Assembly (NCBI GenBank): GCA_964519955.1
Contig: CAZFLM010000094.1
Span: 1-21,712, forward strand
Reading direction: 5' to 3'
DNA: 21,712 nucleotides
Source: CAZFLM01 sp964519955
Lineage (GTDB): Bacteria > Armatimonadota > Chthonomonadetes > Chthonomonadales > CAJBBX01
Position numbers and translations under genes: made by a program. Shown here piece by piece: positions 20,898-21,712 of this stretch. Position 1 is the stretch's first letter. Every line of letters begins with the position of its first letter. Under the pieces are notes generated by a model. That model had not been told where the DNA came from. It did no database searches and saw only the letters and a list, made by a program, of their open reading frames with translations.

Positions 20898-21707
20898 ATG
20901 CGACGGATTGCGCGGTGGGCGCTGGCGGTTGGGTTGGCGGGAGTGCTGGGCACGGCCGCGGTGGCGGCGGACCACGATATGCCGCAGGTGAGCCCGAAGG
21001 CGACGGGCTACTCGGCAGTGCTGATGTGGCACGACATCGTCGCGGACAAGAAGGACGTGTGGTTCGACGTGACCGCGAAGGAGTTCCGCCGGCAGCTCGC
21101 GGAGATCAAGCGGCGCAAACTGAGCGTCATCCCGCTGGAGCAGCTCCAGAAGCACCTGGTCGACGGCACGCCGATCCCGCCGAAGTCGCTCGTCCTGACG
21201 TTCGACGATACCACGGAGGGGCTCTACAAGTACGCCTACCCGATCCTCAAGGAGTATGGCTACCCCGCGACCTACTACGTGCACACGGCGTACATCGGCG
21301 TGACGACCTGCAAGGAGCACTGCACGTGGGAGCAGCTCGCCGAGATGTCGCGGAGCGGGCTCATCAGCATCCAGAGCCACACGCGCACGCACCCGCCCAA
21401 CCTGCGGAAGCTGAAGGACGTGTCGCTGAAGCGCGAGCTGGAGGGGTCGAAGGCCGAGATCGAGAAGCGGCTGGGCAAGCCGGTGTTCGCCTTCGCCTAC
21501 ACCGAGGGCAACTTCGACCGCCGTGTGCAGAAGGCGGTGAAGGCGGCGGGTTATACGAATGCGGTCGGCGAGGAGTGGGGCAGCGCGGAGTCCTCGCCGA
21601 ACCTGCTCGCCACGCACCGCTACTCGGTGCACCGCCGGTTCGAGCAGGCGCTGGATGACGTGGAGCGGGCGGCGCGGCAGTCTCGGGGCGGCGGCGGGAA
21701 GCGGTAG
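20898..21707 (+). CDS. Exported polysaccharide deacetylase (CE4, PgaB/IcaB-like)
   Basis: This is a 269-residue CE4 (NodB-homology) enzyme. ATG 20898 was chosen over 20802 because GGGGAGG lies 7 nt upstream and residues 1-24 then form a signal peptide (WALAVGLAGVLGTAAVAA). The N-terminal YSAVLMWHDI (39-48) matches the YHxI-type start of the IcaB/PgaB branch. The metal and catalytic motifs are TFDD (D103, D104) and SHTRTH (H161, H165). Motif 3, usually a FAYPYG-type stretch, reads FAFAYTEGNFD here, with the proline replaced. It should remove N-acetyl groups from an extracellular or cell-wall polysaccharide, possibly poly-N-acetylglucosamine. It stands alone in the window; no synthase gene is adjacent. 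Family firm, substrate inferred. Confidence 0.93.
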   Translation: MRRIARWALAVGLAGVLGTAAVAADHDMPQVSPKATGYSAVLMWHDIVADKKDVWFDVTAKEFRRQLAEIKRRKLSVIPLEQLQKHLVDGTPIPPKSLVLTFDDTTEGLYKYAYPILKEYGYPATYYVHTAYIGVTTCKEHCTWEQLAEMSRSGLISIQSHTRTHPPNLRKLKDVSLKRELEGSKAEIEKRLGKPVFAFAYTEGNFDRRVQKAVKAAGYTNAVGEEWGSAESSPNLLATHRYSVHRRFEQALDDVERAARQSRGGGGKR

Positions 21708-21712
21708 GGGGT

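Overview
The window is GC-rich (by eye well above 60%), densely packed bacterial DNA. Exported proteins, a periplasmic Spy/CpxP-like protein, a MacA-like adaptor and secreted carbohydrate-active proteins point to a diderm heterotroph. The style (many ECF sigma/anti-sigma pairs, STN and zinc-ribbon proteins, a soluble PRC-MgtE_N-CBS protein, secreted HEAT-repeat proteins, hairpin repeats between genes) recalls Armatimonadota or similar metagenome-derived lineages. That placement is an impression, since no marker gene is present. Bases 1-213 are almost pure G homopolymer and look like a sequencing or assembly artefact at a contig end.

Layout. (1) 214-3899, minus strand: an ABC-exporter operon with a MacA-like membrane-fusion protein, a small SHOCT-like/ACP-like protein, and a MacB/FtsX-type permease; the ATPase is not in the window. 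(2) 4187-5850, plus strand: an ECF sigma factor, a zinc-finger anti-sigma factor and a Spy/CpxP-like periplasmic protein. (3) 8214-5928, minus strand: a second ECF sigma factor, a membrane anti-sigma-like protein and an exported STN/zinc-ribbon protein, joined by 4-nt overlaps. Modules 2 and 3 converge on one strong hairpin. (4) 8424-8666: a small BON-like protein with its own terminator. (5) 11650-8892: a SmtB-like Zn sensor and a Zn/Cd/Pb P1B-ATPase, with a likely operator at 11664-11689. (6) 11983-17110, plus strand: an exported HEAT-repeat protein, a CUT1 sugar ABC permease, a large secreted six-hairpin glycosidase and a hypothetical protein. (7) 17120-20764, minus strand: an RecF/OLD-like ATPase, a small TOPRIM-like partner and a soluble PRC-MgtE_N-CBS protein as one overlapping operon; then, beyond a pair of hairpin repeats, a hypothetical protein. 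(8) 20898-21707: an exported polysaccharide deacetylase.

The two most interesting systems are the ATPase + TOPRIM-like pair, which resembles the core of PARIS/AbiL/OLD-type defence systems but whose second gene I cannot assign to a named family, and the ECF/anti-sigma/STN-zinc-ribbon operon, which looks like a FecI-FecR-FecA-style signalling relay without the TonB receptor. No tRNA, rRNA, CRISPR array, transposase or integrase was seen.
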